From Deltaproteobacteria bacterium (GTDB lineage: Bacteria > Desulfobacterota > Desulfuromonadia > Desulfuromonadales > Geopsychrobacteraceae): DNA of 38,740 nt. Both the position numbers and the translations under genes were made by a program. Within the stretch, counting starts at the first letter, position 1, and every line of letters begins with the position of its first letter. A model generated the notes under the pieces. The model saw only the letters and a program-made list of their open reading frames with translations, searched no databases and was not told the origin of the DNA. The stretch is from NCBI GenBank assembly GCA_024279255.1, contig JAJRRT010000023.1, positions 1 through 38,740 on the forward strand, written 5' to 3'. Shown here piece after piece: positions 8,323 to 17,200 of this stretch.

Positions 8323-8826
8323 TCAGTTACTGGCATTATAAGCCTTGATAACATCATCAGTCAGATCAACGCTGGAGTCACCATAGATAATGGAGCTTTC
8401 ACTCTTCTCAAGCACAACCCCATAACCTTTTTCTTTGCCGATTTTGCGGGTCTCTTTTAGGATTTCATCAATAATACGCTTGGTAAAATCTGCGTCTTTC
8501 TGCTGCAATTCTTCTTGAATATCTTTGGTAAAGCGCTGAAATTCTTTGGCGCGCTGTTGAAATTCACGTTCTTTTTTACTGCGGGCCTCATCCGAGAGCA
8601 AAACGGCCTGCTTCTCTAATTCCCTCTTCATATCCTTGAGCGCATCTTGTTCTGCCGCAACTTTTGCTTCATACTTTTTAACCTGCTGACCGATTTCGGC
8701 CTTCGCCTTAACCCCGGCATTACTCAGATTCAGAGCTTTTTGCAGGTCTATAAAAGCAACACCACCGGCAGCAAAAGTAGTTGAAGCTATGAATACCAGT
8801 AGAACAACAAAAATAAGTTGTTTCAT
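8323..8826 (-). CDS. skp: OmpH/Skp-family periplasmic chaperone
   Basis: A periplasmic holdase that carries unfolded outer-membrane proteins to the BAM complex. The 167-residue protein starts with a signal peptide ending in 'STTFA' before AGG. '[13 protein letters not shown]' follows, and then a long charged helical region (about residues 40-135) forms the coiled-coil tentacles of the Skp jellyfish fold. The C-terminal strand includes '[16 protein letters not shown]'. ATG 8826 is chosen because the signal peptide begins there. The upstream in-frame ATG at 8847 adds only a polar stretch. The ribosome-binding site is GGAG. The gene lies between bamA and lpxD as in many Gram-negatives, here 27 bp after the bamA stop. 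Confidence 0.92.
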   Translation of the reverse strand: MKQLIFVVLLVFIASTTFAAGGVAFIDLQKALNLSNAGVKAKAEIGQQVKKYEAKVAAEQDALKDMKRELEKQAVLLSDEARSKKEREFQQRAKEFQRFTKDIQEELQQKDADFTKRIIDEILKETRKIGKEKGYGVVLEKSESSIIYGDSSVDLTDDVIKAYNASN

Positions 8827-8853
8827 CTTTAATTTCTCCATAATCAATAAAAG

Positions 8854-11109
8854 TTAAAAGAAGGAACCAATACTGAACTCGAAAACCGAGCTCTTCTCAC
8901 CATCGCGGGGGGAAAGATTATGCCCCCACTCAAACCGGAGTGGGCCCAGAGGACTTGACCAACGAATACCGTAACCGGCACTGTAACGCATATCGGTAAA
9001 ATAGGCTTCTGTCTCACGCCAGGCATTACCGGTATCAACGAAAAACAGACCTTTAAGTTTGTATTGTCTATTGATCGGAAAAAAGTACTCCAGATTGAAG
9101 AAAGCAGCTTTTTCACCACCGACAAATGACTTAACACCCGTCACCGGGTCTATATCCGAGGGACCGACCTCACGGGTGTCGAAACCACGGATTGAGCGCA
9201 ATCCACCAAGAAAGATTTTCTCACTAATCGGGACCTCATCATCGCTCGTTTTAATAACGTAACCGAAGTCCCCGTTAACAGAAAGAACAGTACTCCAGAA
9301 GAGTGGAAAGAAATGGCGATGACTGAATTCAAACTTGGCAAATTTATCCGTGCCACCAAGGCCTGCGTATTCTGCAGAGAAAGACGTAATACCGCCCCGG
9401 GAAGGATCTAAACGATAATCGGTCGTATTGCGCTGCAAAGACCCGGTCACAGATGAAAGAACGGAGGTCCCCTCCTGTTCCAGAATCAGATCACTGGCGA
9501 CATCGCTAACATCTAAAATCTCTTTTTCTTCATAACGATAGGTTACAAGACCACGGGAAAAGCGTCCCAACGGATGACCCAGTTTAAGAGCACCGCCAGT
9601 CGCTTTCTCGGAAAAATCAGTCCAATCTCGCTCAGTTTTATAAAGATCAAAACCGGCCGACCAACGAGTGTCAAGGAAGTAAGGATCGGTCAGACCAACA
9701 CTATATAGCTGTGAAGCTCCGCCTAGCGTTGCCGAGGCCTTCAGGTTAAGGCCATAACCCATAAAATTACCCTGCGTTATCGATCCCTGGGCTATGAGTT
9801 TGTCGACTGACGAATAGCCAGCACCGATAGTGAAGCTGCCCGTTGGTTTTTCAGACACCTCGATATTAAGTTCATTCTTGTCGCTACTGCTTCCTTCACT
9901 TGTCGAAACATTGACCTCTTCAAAGAAACCGAGATTACGTAAACGATTACGACTTGTCTTTATCTTTGTCGCGCTATAAAGGTCACCCTCGATTAAAGAA
10001 AGTTCACGCCGCAGAACCTTATCACGAGTTATGGTGTTACCGCTTATGTTGATTTTTTCAATATGAATCAGTTCACCCTGTTCAATATCTAACTTCAAGG
10101 AAATCTTAAGTTCATCAGGATCTTTGCTGGTAAAAGGAACCACGTTGGCATTTGCATAGCCTTGATCGGCGTAAAGATCGGTCAAGGCAAGCACAGAACT
10201 GCGGAGTTGAGAGCGGCTGAAAATCTCACCCTCTTTAAGGGTAAGCAGGCCATTAAGCTCCTTACGCGGCTTAATCAGATCACCAGTGATCCGCAGCTCG
10301 CCGGTCCGATACTGTTGCCCTTCGTCGATTTCTATCAGCAGCTTCATCAGCGTATCATCTTCAACCATGCTGATCTGTGGTTGCTTGATCTTGACATCCA
10401 TATATCCACGATCGTAATAAAGCGCCGTCAGCAGGTCCAGATCATACTGAATCTGATCAGCCTTATAGGTGCCTCGACCGGTGATCCATGACCAGATCCA
10501 ACGTTTTTTAGTCATCATTTCTGATGCCAAAGTTTTCGCATCCAGAGCCTGGTTACCCTCAAAAGAAATTTCATCAATCAGGATTTTTGATCCCTCTTCA
10601 ATATTGAAGGTCAGCAAACTTTCATTTTGCTCATCGGTTTTCAACTGAGGCGTGATCTTGACCGCGTAATAGCCTTCAATGTGATAGCTCTCCTCAAGAG
10701 CAGCGACACTCTTTTTTACCTGGACGGGATCGTAGATTTCCGGTGCCCGTTGGGTTACCAGAGGGCGCAGTTTCTCTTCAGTCAGTTTTTTTGCACCTTC
10801 AAAACGGATCTCTCGCACCAGTGGACGCTCGTGAACGATAAATACTAAAACTTTCTCGTTACCCTCATCACGAAGTTCAGCTGAAATATCATCGAAATGA
10901 CCAAGCTTGAAGATCGCCTGAAGGTCGCGGTCTATGTCATCATATGTCATCTCTGTGTCAGGACGAACAGTCAGGACAGCACGCACCCTGGCACCATCAA
11001 CACGCTCATTCCCTTCCAACTGGATGTCAGTCACTTTTATACTATCGGCATATGCCAGAGGCACAATCAGGAGTACGATCAGGCAGGTCAGAAAGAGGTG
11101 GCGAATCAT
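8854..11109 (-). CDS. bamA: Outer-membrane protein assembly factor BamA
   Basis: The central subunit of the beta-barrel assembly machine. The 751-residue protein has a signal peptide (ending 'VPLAYA') and five POTRA repeats over about residues 24-420, with recurrent 'I...I..EGN' starts. The C-terminal 16-strand barrel (Omp85/Bac_surface_Ag) includes 'SEKPTGSFTIGAGYSS', 'GGLRSIRGF' and 'LGPLRFEWG'. The RGF motif lies in the conserved loop 6. The protein ends in Phe, fitting the C-terminal beta-signal. Start ATG 11109 is chosen because the signal peptide begins there. The AAGGA site is about 12 bases away, rather far, and a TTG directly before the ATG is possible. A sigma70-type promoter lies in the 74-bp gap after lolD, so bamA can be expressed apart from lysS-lolCD. 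Confidence 0.97.
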   Translation of the reverse strand: MIRHLFLTCLIVLLIVPLAYADSIKVTDIQLEGNERVDGARVRAVLTVRPDTEMTYDDIDRDLQAIFKLGHFDDISAELRDEGNEKVLVFIVHERPLVREIRFEGAKKLTEEKLRPLVTQRAPEIYDPVQVKKSVAALEESYHIEGYYAVKITPQLKTDEQNESLLTFNIEEGSKILIDEISFEGNQALDAKTLASEMMTKKRWIWSWITGRGTYKADQIQYDLDLLTALYYDRGYMDVKIKQPQISMVEDDTLMKLLIEIDEGQQYRTGELRITGDLIKPRKELNGLLTLKEGEIFSRSQLRSSVLALTDLYADQGYANANVVPFTSKDPDELKISLKLDIEQGELIHIEKINISGNTITRDKVLRRELSLIEGDLYSATKIKTSRNRLRNLGFFEEVNVSTSEGSSSDKNELNIEVSEKPTGSFTIGAGYSSVDKLIAQGSITQGNFMGYGLNLKASATLGGASQLYSVGLTDPYFLDTRWSAGFDLYKTERDWTDFSEKATGGALKLGHPLGRFSRGLVTYRYEEKEILDVSDVASDLILEQEGTSVLSSVTGSLQRNTTDYRLDPSRGGITSFSAEYAGLGGTDKFAKFEFSHRHFFPLFWSTVLSVNGDFGYVIKTSDDEVPISEKIFLGGLRSIRGFDTREVGPSDIDPVTGVKSFVGGEKAAFFNLEYFFPINRQYKLKGLFFVDTGNAWRETEAYFTDMRYSAGYGIRWSSPLGPLRFEWGHNLSPRDGEKSSVFEFSIGSFF

Positions 11110-11152
11110 CAAAACTAGATTTCCTTTTAATGAAATAGACGGCAAAAGAGCG

Positions 11153-11181
11153 ATTATAGGGATTTGCCCCGGGTAGTTCAA
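11153..11181 (-). promoter_or_regulatory. Sigma70-type promoter for bamA-skp-lpx genes
   Basis: On the minus strand, TTGAAC (11176-11181) and TATAAT (11153-11158, perfect consensus) are separated by exactly 17 bases. They lie in the 74-bp lolD-bamA gap. The predicted transcript start is near 11146, about 37 bases before the bamA ATG. This would give the bamA-lpxK run its own promoter inside the larger gene block. Confidence 0.65.
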
Positions 11182-11183
11182 CT

Positions 11184-11861
11184 TCAATTCAGATCATCGG
11201 CCGTGATCCGGCCATCCTCGATCCGTAATACCCGGTCCATTTGTGCCGCAATCTGGTCATTGTGCGTTACGATAACCATCGTCAGGTTATGGCTACAATG
11301 CAATTTCTCGAGCAGACCAAATATTTCTTCAGAGGTGCGACGATCAAGGTTTCCGGTCGGTTCATCAGCTAATAGTAGCCGTGGCTTTTGAATCAGGGCC
11401 CGTGCGATAGCTACTCGCTGTTGTTCCCCACCCGACAAGGCGCCAGGCTTATGGTCAAGGCGTTTTTTCAGACCGACCTCGGTTAGAATTTCAGTCGCTG
11501 GAATTCGCGCCTGTTTACGTGTTTGTCCGGCAATCAACAATGGCATCATCACATTTTCCAGTGCTGAAAATTCAGGTAGGAGCTGATGAAACTGAAAAAC
11601 AAAACCGATAGTACGATTTCGAAAAGCGTCGAGTTCTGAACCCTTTAGTGAAAACAAGTTCTTCCCTTCAAACAGGACGTCGCCGCTACTCGGATGATCA
11701 AGACCACCCATAATATGCATCAAGGTTGTCTTGCCTGCTCCAGAACTGCCGACCACCGCAATCCGCTGGCCAAGCTCAACATGCAGATCAATATTGTGTA
11801 AAACCTGTAACTGACCGTTAACCGTGGAGAACAATTTATTTAAACCGCTGATCCGAATCAT
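11184..11861 (-). CDS. lolD: Lipoprotein-releasing system ATP-binding protein LolD
   Basis: A 225-residue ABC ATPase that powers release of outer-membrane-directed lipoproteins from the inner membrane to LolA. It shows Walker A 'GSSGAGKTTLMH', the Q-loop 'GFVFQFHQLLPEFSALENVMMP', signature 'LSGGEQQRVAIARAL', Walker B 'LLLADEPTGNLD' and H-loop 'VTHN'. The 'FQFHQLLPEFSALENV' text is typical of LolD rather than MacB or FtsE. ATG 11861 has an AGGA site five bases away and follows the permease stop by 7 bp. The longer open frame inside the permease gene is not supported. Confidence 0.94.
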   Translation of the reverse strand: MIRISGLNKLFSTVNGQLQVLHNIDLHVELGQRIAVVGSSGAGKTTLMHIMGGLDHPSSGDVLFEGKNLFSLKGSELDAFRNRTIGFVFQFHQLLPEFSALENVMMPLLIAGQTRKQARIPATEILTEVGLKKRLDHKPGALSGGEQQRVAIARALIQKPRLLLADEPTGNLDRRTSEEIFGLLEKLHCSHNLTMVIVTHNDQIAAQMDRVLRIEDGRITADDLN

Positions 11862-11868
11862 GGTTTTC

Positions 11869-13119
11869 CTATTCGTAACGCAGCGCTTCGGCCGGGTCCA
11901 TGCGTGAGGCCCGCCAAGCCGGGTAAACGGTCGCGGCCAGAGAAATGGCAAGCGCAATAAAAATGACAGCAAGCACATCAGAAACAACAATTTCCGAAGG
12001 AAAACGCTCCATACCGTAGACTGCTTGATCAAAAATTCGAATACCAAAGGTTGCTTCAAGAAACTTGATCAGTGAGTCGGCATAATAGGCCAAACCTACA
12101 CCAAAGACGGTTCCGAGAGATGTCCCTAATACGCCGATGATCGCCCCTTCGAAAATAAAGATCTTCATGATACTGCGGGCATTTGCTCCCAAGGCTCGTA
12201 AAATTGCGATGTCGCGATTCTTCTCCATGACGACCATGATCAGGGTCGTGGCGATATTGAATGCCGCGACCAATACGATGATTGCCAGCACGATAAACAA
12301 TCCAAGTTTTTCCAACTTAAGTGCACTCAAAAATGAGCCATACAGACTCTGCCAGGGGCGGATGATATAAGGGAAGCTGAACTGACGGCTCAACTCAGCA
12401 GAGACCTCCGGAGCCTGATCAAAGCGTTTTACTTCGATCTCAATGCCAGTGACTTCCCCGGGAGATTCAAAGAATTTCTGTGCTGTTTCAAGATCTATGT
12501 AAGCGAAGAAGCTGTCGATCAGGCTGCTCGGTTTTTCAAAGATACCGACAATCCGAAACGGCTTCATCTTGGGAATCATACCGAAAGGTGTAATGTTGAA
12601 CAGTGGGGGGATCACATTGATATTGTCGCCAACGGCGACTCCAAGGCTGGTCGCAGTATCGAGACCAATGATAATGCCGGGACGCTCAAGATTGTCGCCG
12701 AAGACACCGTCGATGGGATCAATCTCTGCTCTTTTCAGCAACTTCTGGCCGAAGACCTTATGCCCAATTTCGACCCCCTTGACACTGACTGCCGCAACAT
12801 TTCCATGTGACAACAGCATTGCTTCACGCGAAACAAACGGAGTCACTGAAACAACATCAGGAATCTTAAGGGCGGCATCGATCAGTTCCTGGCGCTCGCT
12901 GATCCCCTCACCAAAGCGCTGCGCCAGGACGTGAGGAACGTTACCAAGAATCTGTTGCCGAACGCCATTGGTGAACCCGGTCATCACAGCCAATACCAGG
13001 ATAAGTGCTGCAACGCCCAACATCACCCCAAAGATCGAGATGAAGGAGATCACCGAGATAAAGGTTTGTTTACGCTTTGCGCGCAGGTAGCGTAGACTCA
13101 CGAACCATTCAAATGACAT
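11869..13119 (-). CDS. lolC: Lipoprotein-releasing system permease (LolC/LolE/LolF type)
   Basis: A 416-residue inner-membrane subunit of the Lol ABC transporter. It has one N-terminal membrane helix (about residues 20-48), a large periplasmic MacB-like domain (about 50-270) and three C-terminal helices (FtsX fold). The N-terminus 'FVSLRYLRAKRKQTFISVI' and 'ILRALGANARSIMKIFIFEG' are LolC/E signatures. Only one such gene accompanies lolD. It probably acts as a homodimer or LolF-like hybrid, or pairs with a distant gene product. It starts 21 bp after lysS. The C-terminal 'YPAWRASRMDPAEALRYE' is typical. Confidence 0.92.
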   Translation of the reverse strand: MSFEWFVSLRYLRAKRKQTFISVISFISIFGVMLGVAALILVLAVMTGFTNGVRQQILGNVPHVLAQRFGEGISERQELIDAALKIPDVVSVTPFVSREAMLLSHGNVAAVSVKGVEIGHKVFGQKLLKRAEIDPIDGVFGDNLERPGIIIGLDTATSLGVAVGDNINVIPPLFNITPFGMIPKMKPFRIVGIFEKPSSLIDSFFAYIDLETAQKFFESPGEVTGIEIEVKRFDQAPEVSAELSRQFSFPYIIRPWQSLYGSFLSALKLEKLGLFIVLAIIVLVAAFNIATTLIMVVMEKNRDIAILRALGANARSIMKIFIFEGAIIGVLGTSLGTVFGVGLAYYADSLIKFLEATFGIRIFDQAVYGMERFPSEIVVSDVLAVIFIALAISLAATVYPAWRASRMDPAEALRYE

Positions 13120-13139
13120 CGAATTCAGACCTGTTCCTA

Positions 13140-14624
13140 TCAGTCAGCTTCAGCTTTAAGCTGCGGAAAAAGGATCACGTCACGAATTGAAGCGGCATCA
13201 GTTAACAACATGACAAGACGATCGATACCTATCCCTTCACCGGCGGTTGGTGGCAAGCCATGTTCCAGCGCGCGGATGTAATCGGCGTCCATCGCGTGAG
13301 CCTCATCGTCACCGGCAGCCTTCTCCTCAAGTTGCTGAAGAAAACGCTCCTTCTGGTCGATCGGATCGTTCAACTCGGAGAATGCATTAGCCAGTTCACG
13401 ACCAACGATGAAGAGTTCAAAGCGATCAACAACCTCGGGGTTTTCATCATTTTTACGCGATAAAGGTGATATCTCTGTTGGATACTCGGTAATAAAGGTC
13501 GGTTGCCATAGGTTGGGTTCAACCACAACATCGAAAATTTCAGCCAGTAGCTTGCCTGGTCCCATCGTATTGTCCGGTTCAAGACCAAGCTTGTCTGCAT
13601 AATTCCGCAACTGTTCGTTATTCTCGAGTACCGCCATCTCGACTTCACCGTACTTGACGATCGACTCTTTCATCGTGAGACGATCCCAGGGCGGGGTCAG
13701 ATCGACCTCTTTGCCACCATAGCTGATCTTCAGGCTGCCACAGATATCACTCGCCAAACTGCAGATCAACTCCTCGGTGTAATCCATCAAATCCAGATAG
13801 GTCGCGTAGGCGCGGTAAAACTCCATCATGGTGAACTCGGGATTATGCTGAATCGAAATTCCCTCATTGCGAAAGTTACGATTAATCTCAAAGACGCGAT
13901 CGAAGCCACCAACCACCAGCCGCTTCAGATAGAGCTCAGGTGCAATACGCAGGAAGAGATCCATCTTCAAGGTATTATGATGGGTAACAAAGGGTCGCGC
14001 GGTGGCTCCGCCAGCGACTGGGTGCATCATCGGGGTCTCAACTTCGAGATAGCCATTCTCAAGCATGTGATTGCGGATCAAACTGACAATACGGCTCCGC
14101 TTGTAAAACATCTCTCTGACTTCGTCGTTAGAGATCAGATCGAGATAGCGTTGCCGATAGCGGGTCTCGACATCGGTCAGACCGTGCCATTTCTCCGGCA
14201 GTGGCAGCAATGATTTGGTCAGGAGCTGGAGACTAGATGCACGCAACGAAAGCTCGTTGGTTTTGGTCCGAAAAGGCACACCAGTCACACCGATAATATC
14301 GCCAATATCGAACTTGCGAAAATGCCCGAAGATCTCTTCACCGACCTGATCACGTGCCACATAGACTTGCAGGCGGCCGCTACCGTCCTGCAGTTGAATG
14401 AAGGCGGCTTTGCCAAAATCACGACGAGCCATAATCCGCCCGGCAATAGCATAGCTCTCCTGACAGTCCTGCAGATACTCTGCGTCCTTATCAGCATGCA
14501 GTTCAGCGACCTCATTGGCCTGATGGCTTGGTGCAAAATTATTTGCGAAGGGATTGATCCCTGCATCTCGGAAAGTTTGCACTTTCTCGCGGCGTTGCAG
14601 CAGTAGTTCGTTTAATTCTTCCAT
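13140..14624 (-). CDS. lysS: Lysyl-tRNA synthetase, class II
   Basis: Charges tRNA-Lys. The 494-residue protein has an N-terminal OB-fold anticodon-binding domain (about residues 50-150, including 'AGRIMARRDFGKAAFIQLQDGSGRLQ') and a class II catalytic core. Motif 2 is 'FRNEGISIQHNPEFTMMEFY' and motif 3 is 'GIGIDRLVMLLTD'. 'VETPMMHPVAGGATARPF' is characteristic of LysS. Length fits (E. coli 505). It precedes lolC by 21 bp, a conserved neighbourhood in Desulfuromonadia. A 107-bp stretch separates it from the thioesterase gene upstream, in which I saw no clear promoter or terminator. Confidence 0.97.
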   Translation of the reverse strand: MEELNELLLQRREKVQTFRDAGINPFANNFAPSHQANEVAELHADKDAEYLQDCQESYAIAGRIMARRDFGKAAFIQLQDGSGRLQVYVARDQVGEEIFGHFRKFDIGDIIGVTGVPFRTKTNELSLRASSLQLLTKSLLPLPEKWHGLTDVETRYRQRYLDLISNDEVREMFYKRSRIVSLIRNHMLENGYLEVETPMMHPVAGGATARPFVTHHNTLKMDLFLRIAPELYLKRLVVGGFDRVFEINRNFRNEGISIQHNPEFTMMEFYRAYATYLDLMDYTEELICSLASDICGSLKISYGGKEVDLTPPWDRLTMKESIVKYGEVEMAVLENNEQLRNYADKLGLEPDNTMGPGKLLAEIFDVVVEPNLWQPTFITEYPTEISPLSRKNDENPEVVDRFELFIVGRELANAFSELNDPIDQKERFLQQLEEKAAGDDEAHAMDADYIRALEHGLPPTAGEGIGIDRLVMLLTDAASIRDVILFPQLKAEAD

Positions 14625-14731
14625 GACTCTTCTCTATCCTTTTTCAGTTGGCTCAAGTGCCGAACATTACCCTTAGACGGCGCATTTCGTCAAGAAGAAA
14701 GCCCTGAAATCAGCCCTATTGAGAAGAGAGA

Positions 14732-15142
14732 TCAGAGATTTTCAAAGGATGCGAGTTTTTCACGAAAAGGGACAGGAATCCTGACCGGTTTACGTGTTTG
14801 GTAATCGAAACAGATAACAGCTGTGGACCCTTCAGCCATGAGATCCTCTCCCCTCTCAATGCGGTACTCAAGCTGAAAACTAGAACGCTTGATCGCACTA
14901 CAGCGCACACCGATCATTAACTCATCATGCAGAAACATTTCGGCTCGGAAGAAGACATGGGCCTCGGGCAGGATGATGCCACAACCGCCCAGATCGAGCT
15001 CCGAATAAGGGCCAAGTCTGGCAAGGTATCCGATGCGACCATCCTGCATAATATTCAACACCGCGGAGTTAGCGACATGTCCGCCATAGTTGATATCAGC
15101 GACCCGCACCAGATAGGTCATTGAAAAGCGAAATTTATTCAT
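14732..15142 (-). CDS. Acyl-CoA thioesterase-like hotdog protein (4HBT family)
   Basis: A 136-residue single-hotdog protein, probably a thioesterase on acyl-CoA or acyl-ACP. 'ADINYGGHVANSAVL' near residue 16 matches the catalytic loop of the 4HBT/YbgC group. The usual TD..GHVNN aspartate position is Asn here, with Asp two residues earlier, a variant seen in a recognisable subfamily. ATG 15142 has GGGAG eight bases away. A GTG three codons earlier lies too close to that site. The gene begins 12 bp after the MFS stop, so the two are probably cotranscribed. The substrate is unknown. Confidence 0.8.
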   Translation of the reverse strand: MNKFRFSMTYLVRVADINYGGHVANSAVLNIMQDGRIGYLARLGPYSELDLGGCGIILPEAHVFFRAEMFLHDELMIGVRCSAIKRSSFQLEYRIERGEDLMAEGSTAVICFDYQTRKPVRIPVPFREKLASFENL

Positions 15143-15154
15143 CAGAAGCACTCC

Positions 15155-16336
15155 CTAACAGGACAACAGGGTTTCACGACCCCGTGTCGGGTGACGAGGA
15201 ATCAACAGAGCCAGTAAAAAGGAGAGCAACGCCATCCCTGCTCCAGCGTAAAAAACCAGGGCCGGAGAACTGAGCCACAACAGACCGAACAGGACCGGAA
15301 TCACGACCGCAGCGATATGGTTAATCGAAAAACTGACCCCTGCCGTAGATGCAATATCGGCCGGGTCGGCGATCTTTTGAAAATAGGTTTTCTGAGCAAT
15401 CGTCAGCCCGAAGAAAAAATGATCCGCCAGATAGAGTCCCACAGCGATCCAGGCGTGCTCGACCAGGGCATAGCCACAAAAAATCATGATCAGACCGGTA
15501 TACTCGATCATCAGTGATCGCCGTTCACCGATTCTATTGATCAGACGGGCGATCTTGGACGCGAACAGCACATTAATAGAGGCATTGACTAGAAACAGCA
15601 GGGCGATGCCACTGACAGAATATTCAAATTTTTCCACCATCAAAAAACCGGCGAAGACCATGAAAATTTGCCGACGGGCACCCGACATAAAGGTCAGGGC
15701 ATAATAGAGCCAATACCTCTTGCGTATCAGCATATGCCGATGTTGAACAACGCTCGAAGTGAACGCTGGAAAGAAGAGCCAGGCAATCAAAGTCAGAACG
15801 AGGGTCAGACCACCGAACAGCAGATACAGCCAACGATAATCGATCTGCAGAAAACTGTTACCGCACCAGATCAGGGCAAAGGTCAGAATCGCGGCCAGAG
15901 ATCCGGTCGCCATCAGGCGCCCCAGGGTTTCAGCGGTTCTCTGTTTGTCGATCCATTGCAGGGTCAAGGATGTTTGCAGGGTTTCAAAGTAATGAAACCC
16001 GAGCGACATCAGCAGAGTCGTCAGATAAAGCCCGATAATGCTGGGAAAGAACCCAGTCAGGGTCGTACCGATACCGAGCAGACACAGAGCGAGCAAGGCG
16101 AGGCTCTGTTCACGCACGAGCGCCAGCAAAAAGACCACCCCGAAAGCCAAAAATCCGGGGATTTCACGTAAACTCTGTAAAACCCCCATTTCGCGCCCGG
16201 TAAAAGCTGCACGTTCGATCGCAAAATTGTTGAGCAATGCCTGCCAGGCGGCAAAACTTAACGGTACTGCTGCTGCCATCAACATCAGCAACAGGTCCGG
16301 TCGTTGCGCTAATTTTGAGGATATCGTTCGATACAT
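15155..16336 (-). CDS. Major facilitator superfamily transporter, substrate unknown
   Basis: A 393-residue integral membrane protein with about 11-12 hydrophobic helices in two halves joined by a basic loop near 'HRHMLIRKRYWL' (about residue 200). That is the normal MFS layout. I do not recognise a substrate-specific family. 'YFETLQTSLTLQW' and 'DHFFFGLTIAQKTYFQKIADP' in the membrane segments look like an uncharacterised MFS group. The ribosome-binding site before ATG 16336 is poor. The gene is divergent from the yceH-like gene, with 97 bp between them, and heads the minus-strand run of thioesterase and lysS. Confidence 0.8.
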   Translation of the reverse strand: MYRTISSKLAQRPDLLLMLMAAAVPLSFAAWQALLNNFAIERAAFTGREMGVLQSLREIPGFLAFGVVFLLALVREQSLALLALCLLGIGTTLTGFFPSIIGLYLTTLLMSLGFHYFETLQTSLTLQWIDKQRTAETLGRLMATGSLAAILTFALIWCGNSFLQIDYRWLYLLFGGLTLVLTLIAWLFFPAFTSSVVQHRHMLIRKRYWLYYALTFMSGARRQIFMVFAGFLMVEKFEYSVSGIALLFLVNASINVLFASKIARLINRIGERRSLMIEYTGLIMIFCGYALVEHAWIAVGLYLADHFFFGLTIAQKTYFQKIADPADIASTAGVSFSINHIAAVVIPVLFGLLWLSSPALVFYAGAGMALLSFLLALLIPRHPTRGRETLLSC

Positions 16337-16369
16337 ACAAAGGAGCTTTCAGATCAGATATATAAAAAG

Positions 16370-16400
16370 TTCACCAGTTTAGCAGTGAATCCGCTAGAAT
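16370..16400 (+). promoter_or_regulatory. Possible promoter of the YceH-like gene
   Basis: TTCACC (16370-16375) and TAGAAT (16395-16400) are separated by 19 bases in the divergent gap, about 33 bases before the GTG start. Both boxes are only partial matches and the spacing is long, so this is tentative. Confidence 0.3.
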
Positions 16401-16433
16401 TGAACATCCAATACCGATCCAAGGAGAAGAATC

Positions 16434-17087
16434 GTGACCCGTACTTTAACTGTTGTAGAAATCCGTGTTCTTGGCTGTCTGGTCGAGAAGGAACTGGCAA
16501 CCCCCGAATACTACCCGATGACCATCAATGCCTTGGTTAACGCCTGCAATCAGAAATCGAATCGTGCCCCGGTGGTTGAGTTCGACGACGCGATTGTTGC
16601 AGAAGCGCTCGAAAGTCTGCGCCCATTAGGGCTGGCGACCCAATCAGCCGAGAGAGGTCGAGCCGCCAAATTCTGCCACAACATCTACGGTAAGTATCGG
16701 CTCGACAATGCCGAAATGGCAGTTCTGGCCGAACTGCTACTGCGCGGTCCACAAACCGGCGGCGAATTGCGTCAACGGGCCAGCCGTATGCACCAGCTCG
16801 ATTCTCTGGAACAGGTTGAAGAAGTTCTGAGCGAGTTGATGGATCAGGAAGAACCTCTGGTTACGAAATTACCGCGTCAACCCGGACGCAAGGAACACCG
16901 CTATGCGCAATTATTAGCCGGTGAACCGGAGATTGAAGAGTTGGAGTTAAAAGCTCCGGCTGCGATTCTGCAGGTGCGTGCGGGTAATGAGCGGATAGAG
17001 GGACTGGAACAAGAGGTGCTTGAGCTTAAAGCCGAGATGGCAGAGATGAAAGAGACCTTTGAGACGTTCCGCCGGCAGTTTGAGTAA
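16434..17087 (+). CDS. YceH-like protein (DUF480 family)
   Basis: A 217-residue cytoplasmic protein of the conserved YceH/UPF0502 (DUF480) family, which has two winged-helix domains. The N-terminus 'VEIRVLGCLVEKELATPEYY' and 'NACNQKSNRAPVVEFDD' are near-invariant family text. The second winged helix covers about residues 95-165 ('LLLRGPQTGGELRQRA'). The C-terminus (about 185-217) is a coiled coil ('LEQEVLELKAEMAEMKETF'). The biochemical role is unknown. The fold suggests DNA binding, but that is unproven. The start is GTG with an AAGGAG site seven bases away. The gene converges on the por operon. Confidence 0.92.
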   Translation: MTRTLTVVEIRVLGCLVEKELATPEYYPMTINALVNACNQKSNRAPVVEFDDAIVAEALESLRPLGLATQSAERGRAAKFCHNIYGKYRLDNAEMAVLAELLLRGPQTGGELRQRASRMHQLDSLEQVEEVLSELMDQEEPLVTKLPRQPGRKEHRYAQLLAGEPEIEELELKAPAAILQVRAGNERIEGLEQEVLELKAEMAEMKETFETFRRQFE

Positions 17088-17129
17088 GTCCAACCCTCTA
17101 CATCTTCATTCCTTGTCACAGCCCAAAAT

Positions 17130-17167
17130 GGCAATGCCGTCTCCTTATACAAGAAGACGGCATTGCC
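17130..17167. terminator. Hairpin between convergent genes, likely bidirectional terminator
   Basis: Bases 17130-17146 pair with 17151-17167 as a 17-bp stem with one mismatch (17143 against 17154) around the 4-base loop ATAC. It lies between the YceH-like stop (17087) and the por beta stop (17201). On the minus strand the stem is followed by ATTTT, fitting intrinsic termination of the por transcript. The plus-strand side lacks a clean T-run, so termination of the YceH-like transcript is less certain. Confidence 0.75.
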
Positions 17168-17200
17168 TCTGTTCCCAAAGAGATATGCAAGAGCGATATT

